Positions 32,404-42,341 of a stretch of 42,341 nucleotides of DNA are shown piece by piece. Numbering within the stretch: position 1 is the first letter of the stretch; every line of letters begins with the position of its first letter. Below the pieces are notes generated by a model. The model searched no databases. It was not told where the DNA came from and saw only the letters and a list, made by a program, of their open reading frames with translations. The stretch comes from Pseudomonadota bacterium. GTDB taxonomy: Bacteria; Pseudomonadota; Gammaproteobacteria; Steroidobacterales; Steroidobacteraceae. The stretch covers positions 1 through 42,341 of the forward strand of contig JAJYDK010000035.1 in assembly GCA_021777555.1 (NCBI GenBank), given 5' to 3'. The translations under genes and the position numbers were made by a program.

Positions 32404-33540
32404 TCAGCCCATGAGCTTCCGGTGCGAATACAACGACATCAGAATACCGAAACCTGACAGCACCGTCACCACGGAGCTGCCGCCGTAGCTCACGAGCGGC
32501 AACGGTACGCCGACCACGGGCACGAGGCCGGTGGTCATGCCAGCGTTGATGAACACGTACACGAAGAAAGTGAGCGCCACGCTGCCGCCGAGGAGGCGCG
32601 AGAAGGTGTCGGGTCCCTGCATGGACAGGTAGAGCGAGCGGCCGACGATGAAGCCGTAGAGCAGCAGGAGACCGGCGAGTCCGAGCAGGCCGAACTCCTC
32701 GCCGATCACCGAGAAGATGAAGTCCGTGGTTCGCTCGGGCAGGAAGTCGAGCTGGGCCTGGCTGCCGGCCATCCAGCCCTTACCGAACACGCCGCCCGAG
32801 CCGATGGCGATCTGCGACTGGATGATGTGGTAGCCGGCGCCGAGCGGATCGGCCTGCGGATTGAGGAAGCTCACCAGGCGCTCGCGCTGATAGCCGTGCA
32901 TGAAGCGCAGCCCCAGCCACACTCCGGCGACTGCGAGCAGCAGCAGCACCGCGATGACCCGTTTGCGCAGGCCCGCCAGGAACACCACGATGGCGCCGCC
33001 GGCACCGATCAGCATGGCGGTGCCGAGATCGGGCTCCTTGGCCACGAGCGCCACGGGTACCAGGATGATGAGACCGAGCAGAGCGAGATCGCTCCAGCGT
33101 GGCGGCAGCGGGCGCTCATGCAGATACCAGGCGCACATCATCGGCACCGCGAGCTTCATGAGCTCCGAGGGCTGAAAGTGGAACGGACCGATGTCGAGCC
33201 AGCGTTTGGCGCCCAAGTGCACATGGCCGACCGCCGCCACGGCGAGCAGCAGCAGGACCCCGAGGCCGTAGAGCCAGGGTGAGATGCGGCGCAGAACGTT
33301 GGGATTGACTCGCGCCAGGGCGAGCATGACGATCGCTCCCAACACCACGCGAAGCCCCGTACGCAGCAGCACGGACAAGCTCTCCGCGGAGGCGCTGTAG
33401 AGCACCACGAGCCCGTAGGCCGCGGCGATGCCCAAACCGATCGCGAGCGGCCCGTCGAGCTTCAGCGCGAGCAGCACCCGCGCCGCCCCGCTCAGCGTGC
33501 GGCGCGCCCGCGACTCCGTGGACACTTCTTCGTGGATCAT
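32404..33540 (-). CDS. rodA: Rod-shape SEDS glycosyltransferase RodA (MrdB)
   Basis: Polytopic inner-membrane peptidoglycan polymerase of the elongasome, paired with PBP2. The 378-residue protein has about ten hydrophobic spans and SEDS landmarks: GAKRWLDIGPFHFQPSELMK, LDFLPERTTDFIFSVIGEEF and the C-terminal LPLVSYGGSSV. The ATG at 33540 overlaps the mrdA stop as ATGA. This tight pairing of PBP2 and RodA genes is standard and reflects the working enzyme complex. Confidence 0.97.
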   Translation of the reverse strand: MIHEEVSTESRARRTLSGAARVLLALKLDGPLAIGLGIAAAYGLVVLYSASAESLSVLLRTGLRVVLGAIVMLALARVNPNVLRRISPWLYGLGVLLLLAVAAVGHVHLGAKRWLDIGPFHFQPSELMKLAVPMMCAWYLHERPLPPRWSDLALLGLIILVPVALVAKEPDLGTAMLIGAGGAIVVFLAGLRKRVIAVLLLLAVAGVWLGLRFMHGYQRERLVSFLNPQADPLGAGYHIIQSQIAIGSGGVFGKGWMAGSQAQLDFLPERTTDFIFSVIGEEFGLLGLAGLLLLYGFIVGRSLYLSMQGPDTFSRLLGGSVALTFFVYVFINAGMTTGLVPVVGVPLPLVSYGGSSVVTVLSGFGILMSLYSHRKLMG

Positions 33541-35597
33541 GGCTTACGAGGCTCCGTCGCCAGTACGGCAGGCCCCATCGGAGGTGCCTTCGCGCGGGCC
33601 GATTCCTGCACCGGGGTGAGCGTGGCGGATACACCGGGAAGGACCCGTGCCCTGAGCCGTGCGGGCTCGGAGAACGGTCCGCGCCCGGGGTCGGGCCGCA
33701 GCTTGCCGTCGGGTCCGAGCAGGTAGGCGTCCATCACCTTGCGCGCAATCGGCGCGGCCCCCGTGGAGCCCCAGCCGGCATGCTCATCGAGTACGGCGAC
33801 CGCGATGCGCGGATTGTCAGCCGGCGCGAAGGCGATGAACCACGCGTCGTCGCGCAGTTTCTCGAGCGTCCCCTTCACCTTGTAGCTTTCCTCATTGGAG
33901 GCTCCCTTCGCCTGCTCGCTGACCAATTGCGCCGTGCCGGTCTTGCCGGCGATGGGATAGGTGCTGTCGCGCAGTTGGTAGTACGCAGTGCCCCGGGGTT
34001 TGGTGGTCACACCGATCATGGCCTTGACGATCACCGTCCAGGAGGCGGCGCTGATCTGGGTAAGGTTGCCCTGCAGCACGGGGCGCTTCCAGTGGATCCT
34101 GCCCGTGCGTGAATTGCGGATCCCGGTGACCAGGCGGGGCCTGAAATTCAGGCCCCGGGCGGCCAGCATGGCAGTGTAGTGCGCCAGCTGCAGCGGCGTG
34201 GTGAGGAAGTAGCCCTGGCCGATGCCGAGAATCACCGTGTCGCCCGGGAACCACTCGCGCTGGGCTGGGTTTCTGAACCGCGTCGCCTTCCACGTCCGCG
34301 ACGGCACCAGTCCCGGCAGCTCGCCCGGAATGTCGATGTCGGTGGGGCGGCCGAAGTCGAAGTTCGGCAGCCATGCCGAGATGCGGTCGATCCCCATCAA
34401 GTGGGCGAGGCGGTAGAAGTACACATCGCACGACATGATGATGGCCGTGCGCATGGTCATCGGGCCGCAATATTCGTGCATGGCGTTATGGTAGAGATGA
34501 CCGCTGCCGGGCAGGTGATAGGCATAGCCGGCAAGCACCTCCTGGTGGGCGTCGATCACTCCGTCGGTGAGGGCTCCGAGGGCCAGCGCCGGCTTGATCG
34601 TCGAGCCCGAGGGGAGCTCGGCGCGCAGCGCCCGGTTGAACAACGGCTGGCGCGGATCCTCGAGCAGCGCCCGATACTCCTTCTCACTGATGCCGCGCGC
34701 GAACAGGTTGGGATCGAAAGACGGAGAACTCGCCATGGCGATCACATCGCCGTTCCACGGATTCAGCGCGACCACCGCCCCGTCGTGTCCATTGAGGAGG
34801 CTCTCGGCCACCCGCTGCACCTTGAGATCGAGCGAGAGAATGACATCGTCGCCCGGTGTGGGTGGCTCGACGTGCAGCTCCCGGCCGAGGGCGCCGGGTC
34901 TTTGCACCGGCCGGCCGAGGGCGTTCACCAGGATCTGGCGGTAGCCGTTGGTGCCGTGCAGCTGCTTCTCATAGGCCGCCTCGACGCCGGTCTTGCCGAT
35001 CACCGCGGTGCCGGCGTAGGCCGCCTGATCGATGTGCTTCAAGTCGTTGGCGCTGATCGTGCCGACGTAGCCCACCGCATCGACGGCCAGCGGCCCAAAC
35101 GGATACCACCGCGCCTGTCGCGGGCTGATGTCGATGCCCGGAAATTCGAAGCGCCGCGCCGCAAAGCGCGCCACCTCCTCGTCCGAGAGGTGCAGGCGGA
35201 TCGGTACGGTGTCGAAGCTCTGGTGGGATTTGATGGTGCGGATCAGGTCGGGAACGTCTTCGGCCTGCAGCAATCCGAGCTTGACCAGCCGCGCGAGCGC
35301 GCCGCGCAGATTCGGCACCTCGTCGGGCGTCAGCACGAGATCGAAAGTCGGCTGATTCGAGGCGATGATTTCACCGTTGCGGTCGAGGATCAGTCCGCGC
35401 GCTGCCGCAATGGGTTCGGTCCGCACGCCGTTGGCCTGGGACAGCTGCGTGTAGTAATCGTGACGGACGATCTGCAGGTAGTAGAGTCGCCCGAGTACGC
35501 CGAGCCCGGCGAGCGCCATCAGGACGCCCGCGAGCCACACGCGGCGGTCGAACAGTCGCTGCTCGTGCCAATGATCCTTGATGCGGACGGGAGGCAT
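33537..35597 (-). CDS. mrdA: Penicillin-binding protein 2 (MrdA), elongasome transpeptidase
   Basis: Class B PBP that cross-links wall peptides during side-wall growth and activates RodA. The 686-residue protein has an N-terminal membrane anchor (LAGVLMALAGLGVLGRLYYL), a PBP dimerisation/pedestal region (about 60-260) and a transpeptidase domain (about 290-630). Active-site motifs are SGSTIK (Ser332), SCD (IIMSCDVYFY) and KTGTAQ. The start MPPVRIKDHWHEQRLFDRR matches the family N-terminus. It follows mreD by 19 nt and overlaps rodA by 4 nt. The C-terminal tail after about 630 is Pro/Ala-rich and not part of the fold. Confidence 0.97.
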   Translation of the reverse strand: MPPVRIKDHWHEQRLFDRRVWLAGVLMALAGLGVLGRLYYLQIVRHDYYTQLSQANGVRTEPIAAARGLILDRNGEIIASNQPTFDLVLTPDEVPNLRGALARLVKLGLLQAEDVPDLIRTIKSHQSFDTVPIRLHLSDEEVARFAARRFEFPGIDISPRQARWYPFGPLAVDAVGYVGTISANDLKHIDQAAYAGTAVIGKTGVEAAYEKQLHGTNGYRQILVNALGRPVQRPGALGRELHVEPPTPGDDVILSLDLKVQRVAESLLNGHDGAVVALNPWNGDVIAMASSPSFDPNLFARGISEKEYRALLEDPRQPLFNRALRAELPSGSTIKPALALGALTDGVIDAHQEVLAGYAYHLPGSGHLYHNAMHEYCGPMTMRTAIIMSCDVYFYRLAHLMGIDRISAWLPNFDFGRPTDIDIPGELPGLVPSRTWKATRFRNPAQREWFPGDTVILGIGQGYFLTTPLQLAHYTAMLAARGLNFRPRLVTGIRNSRTGRIHWKRPVLQGNLTQISAASWTVIVKAMIGVTTKPRGTAYYQLRDSTYPIAGKTGTAQLVSEQAKGASNEESYKVKGTLEKLRDDAWFIAFAPADNPRIAVAVLDEHAGWGSTGAAPIARKVMDAYLLGPDGKLRPDPGRGPFSEPARLRARVLPGVSATLTPVQESARAKAPPMGPAVLATEPRKP

Positions 35598-35616
35598 TCC
35601 TGAGGGGTACTCTCGC

Positions 35617-36090
35617 TCAGGTACGTGGCCGGTAGCTTCGCGAGAGAAGGGCCGCCACGGCCGGCCACAGGAGTGCGCCGGTCGCGGTGGGCACCCAGCG
35701 CAGTGGGGTGGTCAGCGGGTGTCCGCTCCAACCGTCGACGGCGAAGAGGACGAATTCATACAGAACGAGCACTGCGAACACCATCAATGACTGCTGCAGC
35801 AGCGGCTTGGTTCGGATCCTCTGATGCTCGTGCACCCCGAGGTAGGCCACCAGCGCCACCGCGAGCGCATGCTCGCCCAGGACCGGCCCCTGGAAGGCAT
35901 CGAGCAGCAGCCCCGAGAACCAGCCGAGCCCGATCCCGCCGGCGAACGGCGCCTGGATGGACCAGTAGAGCACGGTCAGCACCAGGAATTCCGGCCTCAG
36001 GATGGCGAGCCAGGCGGGCAACGGCAATAGCGTGAGGATGAGCGCGATCAGCGCTGTCTTGAATATCGCGCCGCCGGTGGAGGTACTCAT
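35617..36090 (-). CDS. mreD: Rod-shape protein MreD
   Basis: Small inner-membrane protein of the elongasome that works with MreC. The 157-residue product has five or six hydrophobic spans (IFKTALIALILTLLPLPAWL, LVLTVLYWSIQAPFAGGIGL and others) and the family pattern GWFSGLLLDAFQGPVLGEHA. The ATG at 36090 overlaps the mreC TGA as ATGA; codons upstream of it do not look coding and overlap mreC. Confidence 0.95.
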   Translation of the reverse strand: MSTSTGGAIFKTALIALILTLLPLPAWLAILRPEFLVLTVLYWSIQAPFAGGIGLGWFSGLLLDAFQGPVLGEHALAVALVAYLGVHEHQRIRTKPLLQQSLMVFAVLVLYEFVLFAVDGWSGHPLTTPLRWVPTATGALLWPAVAALLSRSYRPRT

Positions 36091-37151
36091 GGCTTTCGCG
36101 GTCCCCCGGGTGGCGAGGACGCCTTCGGCTTCACCGCAGCGTGCGCGCCGGGCAGTTGAGCCGGCGCGGCCGGCCGCGCGGGCGCAGGTCCACCCGAGGC
36201 CGGCGTGCACATGGGCGCAGGCGTGCTCGGCTTGGGCGCGGGCAGGGGCTGGGCGGCGGGAACGCCGCTCGTGAGCTGACCGCCATTTTCCTTCAGCGGC
36301 GCAGCGGGGCTGCTCTGGCGGAACCACAGCAGTGTGACCTCGCGGTCGGTTTCGAGGTGCGCAAAGGGCACGGCCTGGACCCGCGCGAGCGGCTGAACGG
36401 CACCGGGATGCACATGAGTGACGCGCGCGACCGGATAGCCCGACGGAAACACTCCGCCCAGCCCCGAGGTGACGAGCACATCGCCCACCCGGATGTCGGC
36501 ATTCGCCGGCAGGTACGGTAGCGCGATCGCCTGCGGATCCCCGGTCCCCACGGCGATGGTGCGATATCCCGTGCGTTCGATCTGCACCGGCAGATCGTGG
36601 TCGGGGTCGGTGATCAGCAGCACCTCGGCGCTCCAGGGTCCCACGTGCATGGTCTGGCCGACGACCCCGTAGTCATCGAGCACCACCTGGTTGCGGAACA
36701 CGCCGTTGCGGGCGCCGCGGTCCACCAGGATGCGCTGGCGCAGACCGCCGAACTGGATATTGACGATGTCGGCCGGCAACCATCGCTCGGCCACCGGCGG
36801 CAGGGCCTTCTTCAGTCCGATGAGCGCGGCATTTTCGGCTTCCACGGCCTCGAGACGCAGCGAGCGTATCTCGAGATCGCGCACTCGCGTGCGCAGGCGC
36901 TGATTCTCGGCCTCGAGCGCATCGCGCGCGGCGAAATCGCTCTTGATCCAGCGCCACGCCGTCACGGGGGAGTTCAGTGCGGTCTCGACCGGATAGGTGA
37001 TGGCCTGCAGACCGTAGCGGATCCGCTCCAGCCAGTCGAGGCGCTGATCGAGCACCATGAGCACGATCGACACGAGCGCGTACAGGAAGAAGCGAAAGCC
37101 GGCGGCGCCGCCACGATTTCGCGCGGATCCCCGGGTGCCGAAGAACGCCAC
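36087..37151 (-). CDS. mreC: Rod-shape protein MreC
   Basis: Bitopic periplasmic scaffold of the elongasome that contacts PBP2. The 354-residue protein has an N-terminal span (FRFFLYALVSIVLMVLDQRL), a coiled coil (about 70-110, RDALEAENQRLRTRVRDLEI) and the beta-barrel domain (about 115-275, RILVDRGARNGVFRNQVVLD, VGDVLVTSGLGGVFPSGYPV). A C-terminal Pro/Ala-rich tail of about 75 residues follows and is longer than usual. Starts at GTG 37151, 16 nt after mreB. Overlaps mreD by 4 nt. Confidence 0.96.
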   Translation of the reverse strand: MAFFGTRGSARNRGGAAGFRFFLYALVSIVLMVLDQRLDWLERIRYGLQAITYPVETALNSPVTAWRWIKSDFAARDALEAENQRLRTRVRDLEIRSLRLEAVEAENAALIGLKKALPPVAERWLPADIVNIQFGGLRQRILVDRGARNGVFRNQVVLDDYGVVGQTMHVGPWSAEVLLITDPDHDLPVQIERTGYRTIAVGTGDPQAIALPYLPANADIRVGDVLVTSGLGGVFPSGYPVARVTHVHPGAVQPLARVQAVPFAHLETDREVTLLWFRQSSPAAPLKENGGQLTSGVPAAQPLPAPKPSTPAPMCTPASGGPAPARPAAPAQLPGAHAAVKPKASSPPGGPRKP

Positions 37152-37167
37152 GGCGCGCGGGCTCGGG

Positions 37168-38301
<1,134 letters not shown>

Positions 38302-38315
<14 letters not shown>

Positions 38316-38330
38316 GACAACATGTATGAT
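38302..38330 (+). promoter_or_regulatory. Promoter of gatCAB
   Basis: AGGACA (38302-38307) and TATGAT (38325-38330) are separated by 17 nt on the plus strand. Transcription would begin near 38337 and give gatC a leader of about 28 nt. The element interleaves with the mreB promoter on the other strand, so the two may compete. It also argues against a gatC start at 38326, which would lie within the -10. Confidence 0.4.
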
Positions 38331-38364
38331 TTCTAGCCGCAATTCTCGCTTTGCCGACACCCGC

Positions 38365-38655
38365 ATGGCCCTTACCCGCGCCCAAGTCGAAAACATCGCC
38401 CACCTGGCTCGCCTCGAGCTCGATCCGGCCGAGATCCCCGCCTTCCAGGACAAGCTCTCGCGCATCGTCGATTTCATCGGCGAGCTCGACCGGGCCGATA
38501 CCGCCGGGGTCGCCCCGATGGCCCATCCGCTGCCCGGGCTTGCGCAGCGGCTGCGGCCCGATGCGGTCACCGAGGCCGATGCGCACCCGCTCTACCAGCA
38601 GAATGCGCCCCAGGTCGCCGCGGGGCTCTACCTGGTTCCCAAGGTGATTGAGTGA
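38365..38655 (+). CDS. gatC: Asp-tRNA(Asn)/Glu-tRNA(Gln) amidotransferase subunit C
   Basis: Small subunit that wraps around GatA and GatB and stabilises the amidotransferase. The 96-residue protein is of family length, with [19 protein letters not shown] at the N-terminus and [20 protein letters not shown] near the C-terminus. The ATG at 38365 (MALTRAQV) matches the conserved start. An in-frame ATG at 38326 would add 13 residues but overlaps the proposed -10. No clear Shine-Dalgarno is seen. One base separates it from gatA. Confidence 0.95.
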   Translation: MALTRAQVENIAHLARLELDPAEIPAFQDKLSRIVDFIGELDRADTAGVAPMAHPLPGLAQRLRPDAVTEADAHPLYQQNAPQVAAGLYLVPKVIE

Positions 38656-38656
38656 C

Positions 38657-40114
38657 ATGATTCACAGGCACACCCTAGCCCGGCTCGCAGCCGAGCTGCG
38701 CGCCCGGAAGCTCTCGAGCGTCGAGCTGGCGCGCGCCTACCTCGAGCGTATCCAGGCGAGCCAGCCGCTTCTCAATGCCTTCATCTCGATTACCGCCGAG
38801 CAGGCGCTTGCCGCTGCGAGCGCGGCCGACGCGGCGCTCGCCCGTGGGGAGGGCGGGGCGCTCACGGGCGTGCCCATCGGCCACAAGGACCTCTTCTGCA
38901 CGGCGGGCGTGCGCACCACGTGCGGCTCGCGGATGCTAGAGAATTTCGTCTCGCCCTACGATGCCACGGTGGTCTCGCGACTCCGGGCCTCGGGCGCCGT
39001 CATGCTCGGCAAGCTCAATATGGACGAGTTCGCCATGGGCTCCTCGAACGAGACCAGCTATTTTGGCCCGGTGCGCAATCCCTGGAATACCGACCTGGTG
39101 CCGGGCGGCTCCTCGGGGGGCTCGGCCGCGGCGGTCTGTGCGCGACTGCTGCCCGGGGCGACGGCCACCGATACGGGAGGCTCGATCCGCCAGCCCGCCG
39201 CGCTCTGCGGCATCACGGGGATCAAGCCAACGTACGGCCGCGTGTCCCGATACGGCATGATCGCCTTCGCGTCCAGCCTGGATCAGGGCGGCGTGGTGAC
39301 CGCAAGCGCCGAGGATGCGGCCCTGATGCTGCGCGAGATGGCTGGTTTCGACCCGCGCGACTCGACCAGCGTCGATACGCCGGTGCCGGATTACGTGGCG
39401 GGACTGGATGCGCCTCTCGAGGGACTGAAAATCGGCCTGCTCAAGGAGTTCTTCGACGCAGGGCTCGATCCGGACAACGAGCGCTGCATCCGCGAAGCGC
39501 TCGCGGTCTTTACGCGCCTCGGCGCCAAGGTCCGGGAGGTGAGCCTGCCGAATATCTCCCTGTCGGTGCCGGCGTACTACGTCGTGGCCCCGGCGGAGTG
39601 CTCCTCGAACCTGGCGCGCTATGACGGCGTGCGATTCGGTCATCGCTGCAAAGAGCCGCGCGATCTGACCGATCTCTACAAGCGCTCTCGCTCCGAAGGT
39701 TTCGGCGCGGAGGTCAAGCGGCGCATCATGACCGGCACCTACGTGCTGTCGGCCGGCTACTATGACGCCTACTACCTCAAGGCGCAGCGGGTCCGGCAAT
39801 TGATCGCGGCGGACTTCCAGCGCGCCTTCGCCGAGGTGGACGTGCTCATGGGGCCGGCGACGCCGACGGCCGCGTTCGCGATCGGAGCCAAGACCGCCGA
39901 TCCCATCACCATGTACTTGAACGACATCTACACCATCAGTGCCAACCTGGCGGGCGTGCCGGCCATGTCCGTCCCCTGCGGGTTCGCACAGGGCCTGCCC
40001 GTCGGCCTGCAGATGATCGGGCCTCATTTCGCCGAGCAGCGGCTGCTCCATGCGGCGCACCGCTATCAGCTGGAAACGGACTGGCACCTGAGGATCCCGG
40101 AGCGCTTCGCATGA
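38657..40114 (+). CDS. gatA: Asp/Glu-tRNA amidotransferase subunit A (glutaminase)
   Basis: Amidase subunit that releases ammonia from glutamine for GatB. The 485-residue protein has the amidase-signature Ser-cisSer-Lys triad: Lys77 ([10 protein letters not shown]), Ser152 ([12 protein letters not shown]) and Ser176 ([13 protein letters not shown]). These align with Lys79, Ser154 and Ser178 of Staphylococcus GatA. The ATG at 38657 lies one nt after the gatC stop and is preferred to a TTG at 38648. It overlaps gatB through ATGA. The organism therefore probably makes Gln-tRNA or Asn-tRNA, or both, by the indirect route. Confidence 0.98.
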   Translation: MIHRHTLARLAAELRARKLSSVELARAYLERIQASQPLLNAFISITAEQALAAASAADAALARGEGGALTGVPIGHKDLFCTAGVRTTCGSRMLENFVSPYDATVVSRLRASGAVMLGKLNMDEFAMGSSNETSYFGPVRNPWNTDLVPGGSSGGSAAAVCARLLPGATATDTGGSIRQPAALCGITGIKPTYGRVSRYGMIAFASSLDQGGVVTASAEDAALMLREMAGFDPRDSTSVDTPVPDYVAGLDAPLEGLKIGLLKEFFDAGLDPDNERCIREALAVFTRLGAKVREVSLPNISLSVPAYYVVAPAECSSNLARYDGVRFGHRCKEPRDLTDLYKRSRSEGFGAEVKRRIMTGTYVLSAGYYDAYYLKAQRVRQLIAADFQRAFAEVDVLMGPATPTAAFAIGAKTADPITMYLNDIYTISANLAGVPAMSVPCGFAQGLPVGLQMIGPHFAEQRLLHAAHRYQLETDWHLRIPERFA

Positions 40115-41625
40115 CAGAATCGTCGGGAACGATTTTGGACGCCGCGCAGCAGCGGCCCCGCAGGGGCGAGTCTCAGGATGGGACGAGCACCGGCTGGGAA
40201 ACGGTCATCGGGCTCGAGATCCACGCCCAGCTCGCCACCCGCTCGAAGATCTTCTCCGGAGCCTCGACCGCCTACGGCGCCGCCCCCAACTCCCAGGCCT
40301 GTCTCGTCGACCTGGGATATCCGGGCGTGCTGCCGGTGCTCAACGCCGAGGCCGTTCGCATGGCCGTGCGCTTCGGACTCGCGATCGGGGCGCGCATCGC
40401 CCGCCAATCGGTCTTCGCCCGCAAGAACTACTTCTACCCCGACCTTCCCAAGGGCTATCAGATCAGCCAGTACGAGCTGCCCATCGTGGCGCAGGGCGCG
40501 ATCGACATCGTGCTCGAGGATGGCTCGATCAAGCGTATCGGCGTCACCCGGGCGCACCTCGAGGAGGATGCCGGCAAGTCGCTGCACGAGGGTCTGCCCG
40601 GGCTCACCGGCATCGACCTCAATCGCGCCGGGACGCCGCTCATCGAGATCGTATCGGAGCCGGAGCTGAGGTCCGCCCGCGATGCGGTTGCGTACATGAA
40701 GAAGGTGCACACCCTGGTGCGCTACCTCGAGATCTGCGACGGCAACATGCAGGAGGGCTCGTTCCGCTGCGATGCCAATGTCTCGGTGCGCCGCCAGGGC
40801 TCGGAGAAGCTCGGCACGCGCGCCGAGATCAAGAACGTCAATTCCTTCCGGTACGTCGAGAAGGCCATCCAGTACGAGGTGGCCCGGCAGATCGACATCC
40901 TCGAGTCCGGTGGCAAGGTCGTGCAGGAGACCCGCCTCTACGATCCGGACAAGGGCGAGACGCGCTCCATGCGCTCGAAGGAGGAGGCGAACGACTACCG
41001 TTACTTCCCCGATCCGGACCTGCTGCCGGTCGAGCTCGACGAGCAGTACATCGAGGCGGTGCGCGCGGCGCTGCCCGAGTTGCCCGACGCCAAAGCGGCG
41101 AGATTCGTCGCGCAATACGGACTGCCGGCCTACGATGCCGGCGTGCTCACCGCAAGCCGGGAGCTCGCCGATTACTACGAGGCGGTGGCGCGCGCCGTGC
41201 CCGGTGAGCCCAAACTCGCCGCGAACTGGGTGATGGGCGATCTCGCCGCAGCGCTCAACAAGGAAGGTCTCGACATCGATGCGGGCCGGATGCCGGCCGG
41301 GCGTCTGGCGGGGCTGCTCGCGCGCATCGCCGATCAGACCATCTCGGGCAAGATCGCGAAGGAGGTGTTCGAGGCGATGTGGTCGAGCGGCGAGAGCGCG
41401 GACAGCATCATCGACACCAAGGGGCTCAGGCAGATCACCGACACCTCGGCCATCGAGCAGGCCATCGAAGCGGTCATGGCGAGGAACCCGGCGCAGCTTG
41501 CCGAGTATCGCTCGGGCAAGGACAAGCTGTTCGGCTTCTTCGTCGGACAGGTGATGAAGGCGACGCAGGGCAAAGCCAATCCTGCGCAGCTCAATGAGCT
41601 GCTCAAGAAGAAGCTGCCGGGATGA
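40111..41625 (+). CDS. gatB: Asp/Glu-tRNA amidotransferase subunit B
   Basis: Binds mischarged Glu-tRNA(Gln) or Asp-tRNA(Asn), activates the side chain with ATP and amidates it. The 504-residue protein has a short unconserved N-terminal extension of about 28 residues ([20 protein letters not shown]). The cradle domain follows: [40 protein letters not shown]. The C-terminal helical and YqeY-like tail domains (about 340-500) end [20 protein letters not shown]. The ATG at 40111 overlaps the gatA stop; a later start near the conserved WETVIG cannot be excluded. The gap to hslO is 79 nt, with no clear terminator. Confidence 0.97.
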   Translation: MTESSGTILDAAQQRPRRGESQDGTSTGWETVIGLEIHAQLATRSKIFSGASTAYGAAPNSQACLVDLGYPGVLPVLNAEAVRMAVRFGLAIGARIARQSVFARKNYFYPDLPKGYQISQYELPIVAQGAIDIVLEDGSIKRIGVTRAHLEEDAGKSLHEGLPGLTGIDLNRAGTPLIEIVSEPELRSARDAVAYMKKVHTLVRYLEICDGNMQEGSFRCDANVSVRRQGSEKLGTRAEIKNVNSFRYVEKAIQYEVARQIDILESGGKVVQETRLYDPDKGETRSMRSKEEANDYRYFPDPDLLPVELDEQYIEAVRAALPELPDAKAARFVAQYGLPAYDAGVLTASRELADYYEAVARAVPGEPKLAANWVMGDLAAALNKEGLDIDAGRMPAGRLAGLLARIADQTISGKIAKEVFEAMWSSGESADSIIDTKGLRQITDTSAIEQAIEAVMARNPAQLAEYRSGKDKLFGFFVGQVMKATQGKANPAQLNELLKKKLPG

Positions 41626-41704
41626 GGTCGTCCGCCACGTGCCCGAGCCCGGGTGCAGCGGATGAGCGGTTGAGTATTCGCCGTCCACGCCCCATGTTGA
41701 GCCC

Positions 41705-42341
41705 ATGAGCTCAGATCCACTGTCCGACCATGTGCGGCGTTTCATCGTCGAGCACCAGCCCGTGCGCGGGCACTGGGTCCATTTGAAGGGCGCCTGGCGC
41801 GACTTGCGCGCTCACAGCGATTACCCCGCGCCCGTGCGCTCGCTCCTCGGCCAGGCCGTTGCCGCCTCGGTGCTGCTCGCGGCCACGTTGAAGTTCCGCG
41901 GCCGGTTGACTTTGCAGCTTCAGGGCAATGGCGCCGTCAGCCTGATGGTCGCCCAGTGCACCCACGACTTTCGCGTGCGCGCCATCGCACACTTCGATGA
42001 AGGGCAGCTCGAGGCCGTCACCGCCGAGCATGCGCCGAGCGGGGCGACTTTCCGCTCCCTCGCCGGCAGCGAGGGACGATTCACGGTCACCATCGAGGCT
42101 GATGAGCGCAGCCTTCGCTACCAGGGCATCGTGCCGCTCACCGGACAGTCGCTCGCCGAGTCGCTGGAGGCCTATTTCGATGCGTCCGAGCAGCTCCCGA
42201 CGCGCGTGCGGCTCGCGGCCGACGACGAGCACAGCGCGGGGCTGTTGGTCCAGAGGCTGCCGGAGGCGGGCGAGCAGGCGGGTGAGGCGTGGGATTCGGC
42301 GCAGCGGGGCTTCGAGCGCCTGACCGCGAAAGACCTGCTGC
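41705..42341 (+). CDS. hslO: Hsp33 redox-regulated chaperonin (HslO), 3' end outside the window
   Basis: Holdase chaperone switched on by oxidation and unfolding. The 212 codons seen begin MSSDPLSDHVRRFIVEHQPV and contain the family core: SDYPAPVRSLLGQAVAASVL, LTLQLQGNGAVSLMVAQCTH and YQGIVPLTGQSLAESLEAYF. The reading frame is open to the window edge. The C-terminal zinc-binding redox switch (CXC ... CXXC), the part that defines regulation, would lie beyond 42341, so its presence cannot be confirmed. ATG 41705 is chosen because it starts the conserved N-terminus; an ATG at 41694 is out of frame. It follows gatB by 79 nt and may be separately transcribed. Confidence 0.93.
   Translation, partial: MSSDPLSDHVRRFIVEHQPVRGHWVHLKGAWRDLRAHSDYPAPVRSLLGQAVAASVLLAATLKFRGRLTLQLQGNGAVSLMVAQCTHDFRVRAIAHFDEGQLEAVTAEHAPSGATFRSLAGSEGRFTVTIEADERSLRYQGIVPLTGQSLAESLEAYFDASEQLPTRVRLAADDEHSAGLLVQRLPEAGEQAGEAWDSAQRGFERLTAKDLL

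Noticed and set aside
34179-35603. A 474-codon open frame antisense to mrdA
   Set aside because: The minus strand encodes PBP2 with all active-site motifs; the antisense frame is due to GC-rich codon bias.
40066-41745. A 559-codon open frame antisense to gatB
   Set aside because: Shadow of a certain gene; the translation is Arg/Leu/Gly-biased and shows no known domain.

Overview
This is a GC-rich chromosomal window from a Gram-negative bacterium, most likely a gammaproteobacterium. The order lptD-surA-pdxA-rsmA-(uspA)-apaG-apaH, the mreBCD-mrdA-rodA-mltB-rlpA-dacA-ybeD block, the AmgK/MurU wall-recycling pair and GatCAB all fit that class. A family such as Steroidobacteraceae or Nevskiales is plausible, but this is an inference from gene order and composition. 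There are no rRNA, tRNA, IS, phage or CRISPR features that I can support.

Layout. 1-4.2 kb: lgt and an RlmI-type rRNA methyltransferase on the minus strand, diverging from a YyaL/DUF255 protein. 4.2-7.9 kb: a bifunctional proline-catabolic PutA without its own DNA-binding domain, diverging from an Lrp/AsnC regulator. 8.0-16.4 kb: the accessory part, with a fused winged-helix/Ser-Thr kinase/membrane/TPR sensor, two large Ser/Thr-rich lipoproteins diverging from it, and an AraC regulator. 16.5-24.4 kb: the lptD operon, carrying an extra uspA and ending in a 3-hydroxyanthranilate dioxygenase. 24.4-28.1 kb: amgK-murU and lipA-lipB on the plus strand. 28.2-38.2 kb: a ten-gene minus-strand cell-shape and peptidoglycan cluster running mreB to ybeD. 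38.4-42.3 kb: gatCAB and the start of hslO, which leaves the window.

Most of the window serves envelope construction. It covers lipoprotein acylation (Lgt), LPS insertion (LptD) and outer-membrane protein folding (SurA). It also covers elongasome synthesis (MreBCD, PBP2, RodA), wall trimming and septum processing (MltB, RlpA, DacA), D-amino-acid metabolism (Dat) and MurNAc recycling (AmgK, MurU). Genes are tightly packed, with many 4-nt stop/start overlaps, unusually often GTGA.

The least ordinary part is 8.0-15.4 kb. There a predicted membrane-spanning protein has an OmpR-type DNA-binding head, a complete Ser/Thr kinase and a probably periplasmic TPR tail. It is divergent from two secreted lipoproteins of unknown function, and a one-protein envelope-signalling module is a reasonable hypothesis. 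Other points of interest are an RlpA with changed catalytic positions, symmetric -10 elements at three divergent junctions, three possible leaderless starts and two inverted repeats before lipA.
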